This document shows positions 15,101 through 22,824 of a stretch of 41,886 nt of DNA, piece by piece. Within the stretch, counting starts at the first letter, position 1; the number at the start of each line of letters is the position of its first letter. This DNA comes from Treponema sp. (GTDB lineage Bacteria > Spirochaetota > Spirochaetia > Treponematales > Treponemataceae), in assembly GCA_017549025.1 (NCBI GenBank), contig JAFYWB010000048.1, forward strand, positions 1-41,886, read 5' to 3'. The position numbers were made by a program, and so were the translations under genes. The notes beneath the pieces are model-generated. The model was given only the letters and a program-made list of their open reading frames with translations, was not told the DNA's origin and ran no database searches.

Positions 15101-15190
15101 TTACTTGCTCTTATGCCGATTTCTTCTCAGCTTCTTCTTACGTTTATGTGTAGCAATCTTCTGACGCTTTCTCTTTTTTCCGCAAGGCAC
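15101..15190 (-). CDS. Tiny ribosomal protein bS22-like (COX24/AURKAIP1 domain)
   Basis: A 29-residue, very basic peptide: MPCGKKRKRQKIATHKR followed by KKKLRRNRHKSK. It matches the short AURKAIP1/COX24 C-terminal domain (DUF1713), whose mitochondrial homologue is mS38 and mycobacterial counterpart bS22; both bind the small ribosomal subunit near the decoding region. The start is GTG at 15190 with GGAGAG 5 nt upstream (15196-15201). It lies 49 bp after miaA and before a terminator. Family assignment rests on the basic pattern and length. Confidence 0.85.
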   Translation of the reverse strand: MPCGKKRKRQKIATHKRKKKLRRNRHKSK

Positions 15191-15239
15191 GATGGCTCTC
15201 CTTAATGAAAACTGTACTTATTATCTACTAAAAATTTGA

Positions 15240-16250
15240 TTACGTCAATAGGGGAAAAGCTGATTCCAAGAACTTTCCGATATGCTCCTGAACTCCAGCC
15301 TCGTCTTGGGCATGAAAATAGGTGGCATTGGGTATTCCCCGGAAGTAGGTATACTGGCGCTTGGCATAACGGCGACTATTGCGGCAAATCAATTCTTGTA
15401 TGGAATGGAAATCCACACCAGAACAGGCTTCATAGAATGAAGCAGTCTGAAGGGGATGACTCATTTTTTCCACAGCTGCCATAAACTCCTGGTTGGAAAG
15501 GAATTCATGGTAGCCAATAGCCTGCATTCCAGGATCTGATGCTTTGTAGCCACTAGCCACCAGGGAGGCCACCTCTTGAGGCAAGCCCTCCTCCATCATT
15601 TGGGCCACACGTTCATCGATTCGCTGGTACAATTCCTGCCGTTCCCGCCACAGAATAATGATACAAAACTTAAACTGGCTCCGTAGCTGGGGAGAAAGGG
15701 AAAAGGAGCTTTGGGGCTGGCCGCTAGAAAGACTCACCTCCAAGGAGCGGAGGATACGGTAGTGGTCGTTGGGATGAATTCTCTGGGCGGCCACTGGATC
15801 CAGCTGCTGAAGCTGACGGTATAGCTGCTCCGCTCCCTCTTGAGCCAACCGCTGCTGAAGCTCCAGCCGAAGCTTTGGGTCAGCCTGGGGAGTGGTAGGA
15901 AGGCCGCAGAGAAAGTTCCTGATATAAAAGCCAGTTCCGCCCAGTACCAAGGGAATATGCTTGCGTTGAACAATTTCTTGGCAAAGCTGGTCGCTGTGAC
16001 GAACGAATTCTCCCACAGAAAAAGCTTGGTCAGGATTGTGAATGTCCACAAGATGATGGGGCAGCTGAGTAAGCTCTTGAGAGGAAGGCTTTGCAGTTCC
16101 TGTATTCATTCCACGATACACCTGCATGGAATCGGCACTAATAAGCTCAGCCTTTCCGGCAAAGGCAGATGAGGAGTCCTTACCAAAAAGCTCTAGGGCA
16201 AGGCGGGTTTTTCCACAGGCAGTGGGGGCAAAAACAACAAGAACCGGCAC
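15240..16250 (-). CDS. miaA: tRNA dimethylallyltransferase MiaA
   Basis: A 336-residue enzyme that prenylates A37 of tRNAs reading UNN codons. The P-loop is APTACGKT (family usually GPTASGKT) at residues ~8-15. ISADSMQVYRGMNTGTAKP, LVDIHNPDQAFSVGEF, LVLGGTGFYI and the C-terminal RNSRRYAKRQYTYFRG are family hallmarks. The GTG at 16250 is chosen because AAGGAG precedes it by ~8 nt and the chain then begins MPVLVVFAPT as expected; a GTG at 16280 is in frame but unsupported. It follows rpoZ closely. Confidence 0.93.
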   Translation of the reverse strand: MPVLVVFAPTACGKTRLALELFGKDSSSAFAGKAELISADSMQVYRGMNTGTAKPSSQELTQLPHHLVDIHNPDQAFSVGEFVRHSDQLCQEIVQRKHIPLVLGGTGFYIRNFLCGLPTTPQADPKLRLELQQRLAQEGAEQLYRQLQQLDPVAAQRIHPNDHYRILRSLEVSLSSGQPQSSFSLSPQLRSQFKFCIIILWRERQELYQRIDERVAQMMEEGLPQEVASLVASGYKASDPGMQAIGYHEFLSNQEFMAAVEKMSHPLQTASFYEACSGVDFHSIQELICRNSRRYAKRQYTYFRGIPNATYFHAQDEAGVQEHIGKFLESAFPLLT

Positions 16251-16284
16251 AGGGCCGGCTCCTTCTTCATAAAGCTCCACAGGA

Positions 16285-16476
16285 TTATTGCTCGATGCGA
16301 TATTTTACCTCGTCGGTAAACAACTGTTGGGCAGCAGTAGGCACTACCTTACCGTCATTTTCCTTAACAGACTCATCGTCAATTCTAGAAAGCTGGTAAG
16401 CACGACGACTCGCCGCACAAGTAATCTCATAAATATTATCTTTGAACTTAACAAGTTGCTCCAAAGGAAAAATCAT
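16285..16476 (-). CDS. rpoZ: RNA polymerase omega subunit
   Basis: A 63-residue omega-type protein that helps assemble the beta' subunit. IYEITCAASRRAYQLSRID matches the conserved omega core, and PTAAQQLFTDEVKYRI the C-terminal part. The ATG at 16476 has AGGAG 5 nt upstream; a GTG two codons earlier overlaps that site. It has its own strong promoter and heads rpoZ-miaA-bS22. Before the sialidase cassette arrived it was probably divergent from pyk. Confidence 0.92.
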   Translation of the reverse strand: MIFPLEQLVKFKDNIYEITCAASRRAYQLSRIDDESVKENDGKVVPTAAQQLFTDEVKYRIEQ

Positions 16477-16503
16477 GGCCACTCCTATAAAAGAATTCTT
16501 TTT

Positions 16504-16532
16504 ATCATAGCATAATTCTATGGCAATGTAAA
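16504..16532 (-). promoter_or_regulatory. Sigma-70-type promoter of rpoZ
   Basis: On the minus strand TTTACA (complement of 16527-16532) and TATGAT (complement of 16504-16509) are spaced 17 bp, with the extended -10 TG. It lies 8 bp outside the left copy of the duplicated pyk segment. Confidence 0.8.
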
Positions 16533-16539
16533 TATGTAT

Positions 16540-16630
16540 ACCACCTTGCTTTTTTTGATGGAATTCACATATTCTTAAAGTATGTTCACACGAAAGACAA
16601 AGATTGTATGCTCCATGGGGCCTGCTACGG
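16540..16630 (+). repeat. 91-bp direct repeat, left copy (pyk promoter and start)
   Basis: This block is identical to 20898-20988 except T at 16559 for G at 20917. It contains the pyk -35/-10 region, the ATG and the first 16 codons. The offset between copies is 4358 bp. Homology stops abruptly at both ends. Confidence 0.97.
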
Positions 16631-16641
16631 AATTACAGTAA
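16582..16641 (+). pseudogene. pyk: 5' fragment of pyruvate kinase
   Basis: The left repeat encodes the first 16 residues of pyruvate kinase (MFTRKTKIVCSMGPAT), then diverges to ELQ and a TAA at 16639-16641. It is a remnant created when the cassette arrived. Its promoter copy is intact apart from one mismatch outside the hexamers and may read into the sialidase gene. Confidence 0.9.
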
Positions 16642-16694
16642 CTTGTAAAAGATTTATTCTCCATTTTTTTCCATATAAAATATTATAAAATAAT

Positions 16695-16750
16695 TTGACA
16701 AAATAGAAATTCCATGAAATAATTCATTTGTATACCACTTGTATACAAGT
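16695..16750 (+). promoter_or_regulatory. Sialidase promoter with downstream palindromic operator
   Basis: TTGACA (16695-16700) and AATAAT (16718-16723) are spaced 17 bp. The perfect 14-bp palindrome ACTTGTATACAAGT (16737-16750) lies just after the predicted start site, with an extra half-site TTTGTATAC at 16727-16735. This position fits repression; no repressor gene lies in the cassette. Confidence 0.7.
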
Positions 16751-16770
16751 AAATTATTTAGGAGGTTTTA

Positions 16771-19362
16771 ATGAGTCGATTTCGATTTAATCACTCAAAT
16801 TTCAGGACTGTTGATGCAATTCTGAAAACCACTCAGTCAAATACCCCCCCCCCTGATGTATTGAAAAATAATTCAGGACAACGGTATTGGATGTATACCC
16901 TTTCAGTGATAACTATCCTGTTGGGCTTATTTCTAATTACGGGATGCCCTTTCTCTAATACTATTGAGACAAAAAATCTACGATATGATGCAAATACACC
17001 CCAGGGACATACTCTTATTGGCCCCCAGCAAGTAGACAGATTATTTGTTACCAACACTACTGTTACCATCGCATCACCTGATAATCTGACTACCATGGAA
17101 GGTGGTACTGCCATTGGCTGGAATACCATGCCAGATGGTTCAGGTCAAAGCTATTCATCAGGAGAAGAGATTACTCTGGCTACAGACACCACGCTTTATG
17201 CCACTTGGAAATTACCACAACTGATCTTAAACAGTGCAGAGGCAGTTCAGGTCATTAATGCATTGCAACCAAATACCTCCGTAGATATCTTGATTACAGG
17301 ATCAGCTGATTTTAACGCACTCAAGAATGCCCTTACCTCCACATCAGGTACTGTTGAACTAAATCTTACAGAAGCAGATAATATTTCTGCTATTACTAGC
17401 GGTGCGTTTCAAGGAGCTGCTGGGCTTGCATCGGTAACATTACCAAACACGGTTACTTCCATCGGAAGCAATGCTTTTGCAAACAGTGGGCTAAAGACCT
17501 TGGTTCTGGAAGGCAATGCTAATTCTATTAGTATAGAACAGTCCGCACTTCCTGATAATGTTACCATCTATGTTCCTCACGACCAATTAGATTCATATAT
17601 TAGTAAATTTTCAACTCTACAGGATAAATTCGTCTCTAGCCAGATTACTATCATTATAAACTGGACTGGAGCAGGAACATCTGAATTACCAACTACTTAT
17701 ACCGGAGAGATTGGTACAGTTACTAATATTCCACAAAAGCCAGTTACTCCTTCCCATCTTTCCTTTGTAAAGTGGGTTGATGATGAAGGAAAAAACCTAA
17801 CACTTCCCCTCCTTTTCAAGGGAGGCCAAGCAACAACGATAGAAGCTAATGCTCTATTTACAAACACAGCAGGATACCCTGTATATCCTGCATACTTGAC
17901 AGTAAATCGTACAAGTTATGCAGCAGCTGAAAACGACGACGTGGGACAGGAAAAGCCAGACTGGGCAGATAAAATCTATTCCCAGCAGTTAGTAAAGCGA
18001 CCCATAAGTAATCCTACGTATTCCGATGTATTCAAATTTGGTGATGGTTCATCACAAATTCCTGTAAGAGGAAGTTTTACTGTTACAACAGGTGATGAAG
18101 GCGGAGAACAAACTGGATCCCAAGCAAACGATGGCAAGGGTGGTTCATTCCGCATTCCAGCATTAACCAGTATACAACTCCCCTCTGGTCTTACCCGAAT
18201 CTTTGCTGCCATGGATATGAGATATAGAGGACGTGAGGACGGTAATGGTGACTGTGGAACAAATTTTGGTTCTTCAGATTTCCTTGTCATGTATTCTGAT
18301 GATGGCGGTGCCTCTTGGACAAAGAAAGTCATCGACGTAAATAACACTTGGAGTGAGACTGGTCAGGCAAATTCTATGACTAGAAAAACAGACATAGGAG
18401 ATCCTTCCTTGTGGACTGTGGGAACAAAGGTCTATGTGGGAGGCGTTGGTGGTTCTGCAATTTCTGGCGGTAGAAATAGTGGAGAGGAATCAACAACACG
18501 TGTCTTTGTGTCAGCAGATTATGGAGAAACTTGGACAGAAGATACAGATATTTCTCAAAATCGTTACACCTATGCTTACAATTGGAATAGTATTGATGGT
18601 AAATTAACCAATCCTGGTGGTACAGCAGGGTATGCAAATCTCCCCTGTCCTGGCCACGGAATTGTACTTACAAAAGATGTACCAGGAACAGATATGAAGG
18701 CTGGCATGACAGCTGTGCCAATGCAGGGAGGCAAAGGTGATTTTCAGTGCTATATGGCTTATGGAAACGGAGACCCCAGTACTTGGAGCAATCGTGGTAC
18801 TGCAGCTATAGTTCAGTCCAACAATAACGGAGAGTGGCAAATGTGCCAACTTGATGACGGAACAATACTTGGAACAGGTAAACCCGGTGGAAGTACGTTT
18901 GCCCGCTATAAGGATAATGTCTGGACAACCATCTCAGCTGATGCTTGGAAAGGTCGAGGATTGAGCCAAGTTAGTATCTTAAAGGTTATGAATGGAGATG
19001 ATACTGGAAAATACGGTATTGTTGCCTTTAGTAGTCCTAAAGGTGGCGGAGCAAACCCTACTACAGATTTTGCGGATTCTGGTAGAAATCAAATCACCAT
19101 TAGTTTTGCTCGAGACATCAGTAAAGAAAAGCTGTCTATGTCTGACTCCCCTCTCGATTCAGAACGTTACTATGTACAAATTAGAAAAATGGGACAACGG
19201 TATTTTGGTTATACCGACATGGTAATGGTAGATGATGAGACCATTGGTGTACTCTATGAGTGTTTTGATAAGACAAACAATAATCTGGACGGAATGAGAT
19301 TTATCTTGATAGACGCTTCTGAGGTTATCAAGAAATTATCAGTAAAACCTGTACAGGAATAA
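16771..19362 (+). CDS. Surface lipoprotein exo-alpha-sialidase (GH33) with LRR and InlB_B repeats
   Basis: An 863-residue protein that should release terminal sialic acids from host glycans. Membrane/lipobox region ~41-59 (LITGC, lipid-modified C59); an InlB_B (Listeria-Bacteroides) repeat ~70-147 ending TLYATWK; a BspA-type LRR_5 stretch ~196-250; then the GH33 propeller from ~455. FRIP is at 460-463, Asp boxes SDDGGASW (509-516) and SADYGETW (581-588), a degenerate one near 683, and YFGYTDM (811-817) as likely nucleophile region with E830. AGGAGG precedes the ATG, but 40 unusual residues lie before the lipoprotein signal; M41 (16891) is an alternative start. Ten C interrupt this extension. 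Resembles BNR sialidases of oral treponemes. Confidence 0.9.
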   Translation: MSRFRFNHSNFRTVDAILKTTQSNTPPPDVLKNNSGQRYWMYTLSVITILLGLFLITGCPFSNTIETKNLRYDANTPQGHTLIGPQQVDRLFVTNTTVTIASPDNLTTMEGGTAIGWNTMPDGSGQSYSSGEEITLATDTTLYATWKLPQLILNSAEAVQVINALQPNTSVDILITGSADFNALKNALTSTSGTVELNLTEADNISAITSGAFQGAAGLASVTLPNTVTSIGSNAFANSGLKTLVLEGNANSISIEQSALPDNVTIYVPHDQLDSYISKFSTLQDKFVSSQITIIINWTGAGTSELPTTYTGEIGTVTNIPQKPVTPSHLSFVKWVDDEGKNLTLPLLFKGGQATTIEANALFTNTAGYPVYPAYLTVNRTSYAAAENDDVGQEKPDWADKIYSQQLVKRPISNPTYSDVFKFGDGSSQIPVRGSFTVTTGDEGGEQTGSQANDGKGGSFRIPALTSIQLPSGLTRIFAAMDMRYRGREDGNGDCGTNFGSSDFLVMYSDDGGASWTKKVIDVNNTWSETGQANSMTRKTDIGDPSLWTVGTKVYVGGVGGSAISGGRNSGEESTTRVFVSADYGETWTEDTDISQNRYTYAYNWNSIDGKLTNPGGTAGYANLPCPGHGIVLTKDVPGTDMKAGMTAVPMQGGKGDFQCYMAYGNGDPSTWSNRGTAAIVQSNNNGEWQMCQLDDGTILGTGKPGGSTFARYKDNVWTTISADAWKGRGLSQVSILKVMNGDDTGKYGIVAFSSPKGGGANPTTDFADSGRNQITISFARDISKEKLSMSDSPLDSERYYVQIRKMGQRYFGYTDMVMVDDETIGVLYECFDKTNNNLDGMRFILIDASEVIKKLSVKPVQE
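16844..16853 (+). repeat. Poly-C tract (10 C) in the sialidase gene
   Basis: Ten consecutive C occupy codons 25-28 (Thr-Pro-Pro-Pro). The full frame is open at this length; gain or loss of one C would shift the frame between the ribosome site and the lipoprotein signal. Poly-G/C tracts of this length are known phase-variation sites in Treponema pallidum and other pathogens. Confidence 0.9.
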
Positions 19363-19371
19363 TTACTCAAA

Positions 19372-19401
19372 ACAAGGAAAACGTAAAAGTTTTATCCTTG
19401 T
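19372..19401 (+). other. Intergenic stem-loop between sialidase and porin-like genes
   Basis: ACAAGGA pairs with TCCTTGT, extended by AAAC/GTTT, around a short A-rich loop. It has no following T-run, so it is more likely a processing or stabilising hairpin within the two-gene unit than a terminator. Confidence 0.45.
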
Positions 19402-19431
19402 CACAAACTGATTTTTAAGGAGATTTAGAAT

Positions 19432-20784
19432 ATGAAAAAGATATTTCTTTCAATTTTATTTATTTGTTCAATGTTTTGTGTCATTGGACAACCTTCAACA
19501 CCCCTAAAAGACACTACTGTAGGTTTATTTTCTAGTGAATTGGACTCTATTACTAGTGTTACAGGTTGGAGTGGAATTAATTTTCAAAAGATATTAGCAG
19601 GAACATCTTACGGTTACATCAGTGAAGGTCTTTTTAATGGTCTCCCTTCCACAACATTTCATGGTAATGTACTTAATGCTGGAGGAATGTTTAATGCAGG
19701 GAATATCAGGATAGGTGTTACATATACGGGAGCTATAGGAAATGGAAGTTTCTTTACCACAGAAACAACAGAGAATAAGACTTCTAATATTTCAAAACTC
19801 ATTAATGACCATAATGCCTTTATATTGGTGGGGCTTCCTATTGGGGATTTAAATCTAGGTATTAGGGGAGGATTCAATGTTTCTGGAAATAGAGAGAATG
19901 AAGAAATAAATTCAAAAGATACGATGAACAAACAAACTATGGCAATGCGTCCTTCAATTATGTTGGGAACAAGTTTGAAAGGAGCCAATGGTTGGACAAT
20001 TACACCTACCTTAAATTTTGGTTTTACAATTTCAGATGCTTGGAGAACATTTGCCACTGTATCAGGTGATTTCTATTCTAGTGATCTCTCCACAGAAATT
20101 CTTTCCTACAAGGCATATACTCCTTCAGGAGAATTGGGAATCGGTGTAAACTTCCCTGTAGAAGAATTTTCTTTATCTGGACAAATAAATTACAGTTTTG
20201 ATTACAGTTTCATGCCAGAAAAGATGTCTATACAGGTTCTTGATGATCAATCAGTAGAAAAACATATTTATCGTACTGATGAAAGAATGAAGAATACTAT
20301 TACCATCCACACTACTGGACGCAAAAGCTTATCAGACAAACTAACATTGGCAGCACGTGCTTACATCCAGACTTCAATAGATAAGTGGATTAGTGGTGGT
20401 ACAAAAGAAAGAACTCCTGATACTATCAGCCCTTACCAGACTACAGAACAAATGGACATTACCGTACTTCCTCGACTTTATCTTGCTGGAACCTATCAAA
20501 TGAACGAGAAAGTAAATCTAAGTGCGGGAGTTAGTTTTGACCCAACAACATACACTTACATAAAAAGTAGAAAGTATGATGAAGGAATTATAACTGGTAC
20601 CCCTAAAACAGATAGTTCTTCACATTCATTCAATGCACCATTGCTCTCAAAGCTTGGATTCGGCATGACCTTTACCCCAGTTCAAGAATTTGTTGTTCAA
20701 TTGGGAGTAACATTACAGAGTCCTCAAAAATGGACATCAATACTTGACGGTGACTTTAGGCTTTCAGCTACTTGGAAAAAATAA
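19432..20784 (+). CDS. Outer-membrane beta-barrel protein
   Basis: A 450-residue protein with a signal peptide (MKKIFLSILFICSMFCVIG, cleavage near residue 19-20) and alternating hydrophobic/polar strands rich in Gly, Thr and Asn (e.g. NIRIGVTYTGAIGNGSFF, DLNLGIRGGFNVSG). It ends in a strand-like FRLSATWKK, as expected for a transmembrane barrel. AAGGAG lies about 9 nt before the ATG. It follows the sialidase by 69 bp and is followed by a terminator, so the two probably form one unit. A role as porin for released sugars is inferred from context only. Confidence 0.8.
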   Translation: MKKIFLSILFICSMFCVIGQPSTPLKDTTVGLFSSELDSITSVTGWSGINFQKILAGTSYGYISEGLFNGLPSTTFHGNVLNAGGMFNAGNIRIGVTYTGAIGNGSFFTTETTENKTSNISKLINDHNAFILVGLPIGDLNLGIRGGFNVSGNRENEEINSKDTMNKQTMAMRPSIMLGTSLKGANGWTITPTLNFGFTISDAWRTFATVSGDFYSSDLSTEILSYKAYTPSGELGIGVNFPVEEFSLSGQINYSFDYSFMPEKMSIQVLDDQSVEKHIYRTDERMKNTITIHTTGRKSLSDKLTLAARAYIQTSIDKWISGGTKERTPDTISPYQTTEQMDITVLPRLYLAGTYQMNEKVNLSAGVSFDPTTYTYIKSRKYDEGIITGTPKTDSSSHSFNAPLLSKLGFGMTFTPVQEFVVQLGVTLQSPQKWTSILDGDFRLSATWKK

Positions 20785-20808
20785 GTAATTATTTTACATT
20801 TTTCTGTT

Positions 20809-20853
20809 TGCGTCTCGAAACTGTTCTTATGCAGGGACGAGACGCATTTTTTT
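20809..20853 (+). terminator. Rho-independent terminator of the sialidase cassette
   Basis: A 9-bp perfect stem TGCGTCTCG/CGAGACGCA (20809-20817/20838-20846) is followed by seven T. It lies 24 bp after the beta-barrel gene. Confidence 0.92.
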
Positions 20854-20897
20854 AGGACAGAATTGATAAATCTTTAAATTTTAATTCAATTCTCCAA

Positions 20898-20988
20898 ACC
20901 ACCTTGCTTTTTTTGAGGGAATTCACATATTCTTAAAGTATGTTCACACGAAAGACAAAGATTGTATGCTCCATGGGGCCTGCTACGG
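20898..20988 (+). repeat. 91-bp direct repeat, right copy (native pyk start)
   Basis: Partner of 16540-16630 with one mismatch. This copy continues into the full pyk reading frame and is therefore the one attached to the native gene body. Confidence 0.97.
20904..20933 (+). promoter_or_regulatory. Putative leaderless promoter of pyk
   Basis: TTGCTT (20904-20909) and TATTCT (20928-20933) are spaced 18 bp, and the ATG follows 6 nt after the -10. There is no Shine-Dalgarno sequence. The hexamers are only moderate matches; the identical hexamers occur at 16546-16551 and 16570-16575 in the left repeat. Confidence 0.45.
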
Positions 20989-22742
20989 CTCAGGATGAAA
21001 TTGTGGAGCGATTGCTGGAAGCAGGAATGAATGTAGCCCGCTTTAATTTTTCCCATGGAAACCACCAGTCCCACCAAGAGGCCATGGAACGAGTTCGTCG
21101 TGCCGCCAAAAAAGTGGGAAAGCCTGTCGCCCTGCTGTTGGACACAAAGGGACCAGAAATCAGAACGGGAGACACTCAGGGTGGCGGCACCGTTACCATC
21201 AAGGCGGGAGACCAGGTGATTGTTACCAGTGACGGCCAGCATACCACCGCTGCAACCCAGGGAGTGGCGGCTCGACTTTCAGTGAGCTGGAAGGAGCTAC
21301 CACAAAAGGCCACAGCGGGAGTGCGAATTCTCATTGCCGACGGACTTTTGGAGCTGGAGGTTTTGGAAAGCGATGGCACTAAGGTTTTGTGCAAGGCTCG
21401 GAACACTGGCACCATTGGCAGCAAGAAGAATGTTAACTTGGTGGGACTCCACGCCATGCTTCCCATTATGTCTGAGCAGGATAAGGCGGACATTGCCTTT
21501 GGCGTTCAGCAGGAGGTGGATTTTATTGCAGCAAGCTTTGTGAGCTTTGCCTCTGAAATCCATGAAATCCGACGCTATCTTGATTCCCTTCACAGCAAGG
21601 CAAAGATTATTGCAAAGATTGAGAATGAAGAAGGTGTTTCTAACATAGAAGAAATTGCAGAGGCTGCAGATGGCATTATGATTGCCCGAGGTGATTTGGG
21701 CGTGCAGCTTCCCACAGAAAAAATTCCTCTGGTACAAAAGCACATCATCGGTGTATGCCGACGCATGGGAAAGCCCGTCATTACCGCCACCCAAATGCTG
21801 GAATCCATGGTGGTAAATCCCCGTCCCACCAGAGCAGAGCTTACCGACGTGGCCAACGCCATCTTTGACGGTACTGATGCAGTTATGCTTTCTGGAGAAA
21901 CAGCTAACGGTGCCTATCCTGTGGAGGCGGTGGAAACCATGGCACGAATTGCCCTGTCTGTGGAGGATGCCCCAGAGTTTTGCAAGAAAATGAGTCAGGA
22001 CGACGACGTAGAAAGCTTCTTACCTACCGGCAACATCGGTATGATTATGGCACGGAATGCCTATACCACCGCCCGTGACGTAAAGGCCATGGTTATTATT
22101 ACTCCCACCATGTCTGGCCACACCTCCCGCATGATCAGCAAGTTCCGCCCAGAGCAGTCCATTATCGCTGTTACTCCCGACCCAGTGGTGGCCCGCCAGC
22201 TGCTGCTGTTCTGGGGAGTTGTTCCCCTCCATAGCCGTATGGCCAGCGAGTCCAACGAAATGATTCAAAATGCCATTAAGGTGGCCTTGGATGCCGGCGT
22301 TGTACAGATTTCCGACAGAGTTGTTTTGGCCGCAGGAGTTCCCTTGTTCAGTTCTCTTATGCTAAACACGGTAAAGGTTTTGCTGGTAGGAAATGTGCTG
22401 GCCAGAGGAAACGGTGGTGGGAGCTCCAGTCAGGAAAAAACCAAGACAAGTGGTCGAATCATTCAGTCCAAGTCGGCACTGGATGCGCTGGCTCAGCTCC
22501 AGCAAAGCAGCGGAGGAGTTATCGTTTGTCCTACCCTTACCCAGGACTACATTCCCCTGCTTCGTCTGGTGGATGGAGTCATTTCAGAACATGGCTCAGA
22601 AATCCCAGACTCCATGCTGGCACTGGTAAATCCCAATCTGGTGTGGCTCACCAATGTCACCAGCGCCACCACAAAGCTGGAGGCAGGACTTATGGTTACC
22701 ATCGACGGAAGACAGCTGCTAGTATACGAGGGCATTGTCTAG
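20940..22742 (+). CDS. pyk: Pyruvate kinase with extra C-terminal domain
   Basis: A 600-residue enzyme converting PEP and ADP to pyruvate and ATP, the last step of glycolysis. The catalytic barrel starts TRKTKIVCSMGPAT; LDTKGPEIRTG, IMIARGDLGVQLP and ITATQMLESM are intact. Residues ~480-600 form an extra C-terminal domain like that of Bacillus pyruvate kinase, related to the PEP-utilising mobile domain, but the T-S-H-A motif is missing (SEIPDSML instead). E. coli PykF, without this domain, has 470 residues. No Shine-Dalgarno sequence is seen at the ATG, which matches the family N-terminus. Confidence 0.96.
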   Translation: MFTRKTKIVCSMGPATAQDEIVERLLEAGMNVARFNFSHGNHQSHQEAMERVRRAAKKVGKPVALLLDTKGPEIRTGDTQGGGTVTIKAGDQVIVTSDGQHTTAATQGVAARLSVSWKELPQKATAGVRILIADGLLELEVLESDGTKVLCKARNTGTIGSKKNVNLVGLHAMLPIMSEQDKADIAFGVQQEVDFIAASFVSFASEIHEIRRYLDSLHSKAKIIAKIENEEGVSNIEEIAEAADGIMIARGDLGVQLPTEKIPLVQKHIIGVCRRMGKPVITATQMLESMVVNPRPTRAELTDVANAIFDGTDAVMLSGETANGAYPVEAVETMARIALSVEDAPEFCKKMSQDDDVESFLPTGNIGMIMARNAYTTARDVKAMVIITPTMSGHTSRMISKFRPEQSIIAVTPDPVVARQLLLFWGVVPLHSRMASESNEMIQNAIKVALDAGVVQISDRVVLAAGVPLFSSLMLNTVKVLLVGNVLARGNGGGSSSQEKTKTSGRIIQSKSALDALAQLQQSSGGVIVCPTLTQDYIPLLRLVDGVISEHGSEIPDSMLALVNPNLVWLTNVTSATTKLEAGLMVTIDGRQLLVYEGIV

Positions 22743-22756
22743 CTCATTCTCAAAGC

Positions 22757-22807
22757 TTCATGGTATTGGTTCATGGTATGAACTTATAGTATAGGCTCAT
22801 ACCATGG
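22757..22807. other. Inverted repeat between convergent pyk and MBL genes
   Basis: CATGGTATGA (22772-22781) is perfectly complementary to TCATACCATG (22797-22806) over a 15-nt loop. A direct copy of TTCATGGTAT precedes it at 22757-22766. With converging genes it may serve as a terminator hairpin, although no T-run follows. Confidence 0.45.
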
Positions 22808-22824
22808 CTATAAACCGAAAATAA

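Larger units (their letters stand above)
16631..20897 (+). mobile_element. Putative acquired sialidase cassette between pyk repeats
   Basis: The 4267 bp between the two pyk-derived direct repeats carry a sialidase lipoprotein gene and an outer-membrane protein gene, a promoter and a terminator. The cassette is AT-richer than pyk: bases 19621-19680 have 22 G/C of 60, bases 21181-21240 in pyk have 37 of 60. No integrase, transposase or terminal inverted repeat was seen. One repeat plus the cassette would form a 4358-bp circle. Integration by single crossover or another duplicating event is inferred. Confidence 0.6.

Noticed and set aside
16540-20988. Simple target-site duplication of an insertion sequence
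   Set aside because: The duplicated segment is 91 bp, far longer than IS target duplications, and there is no transposase or terminal inverted repeat.
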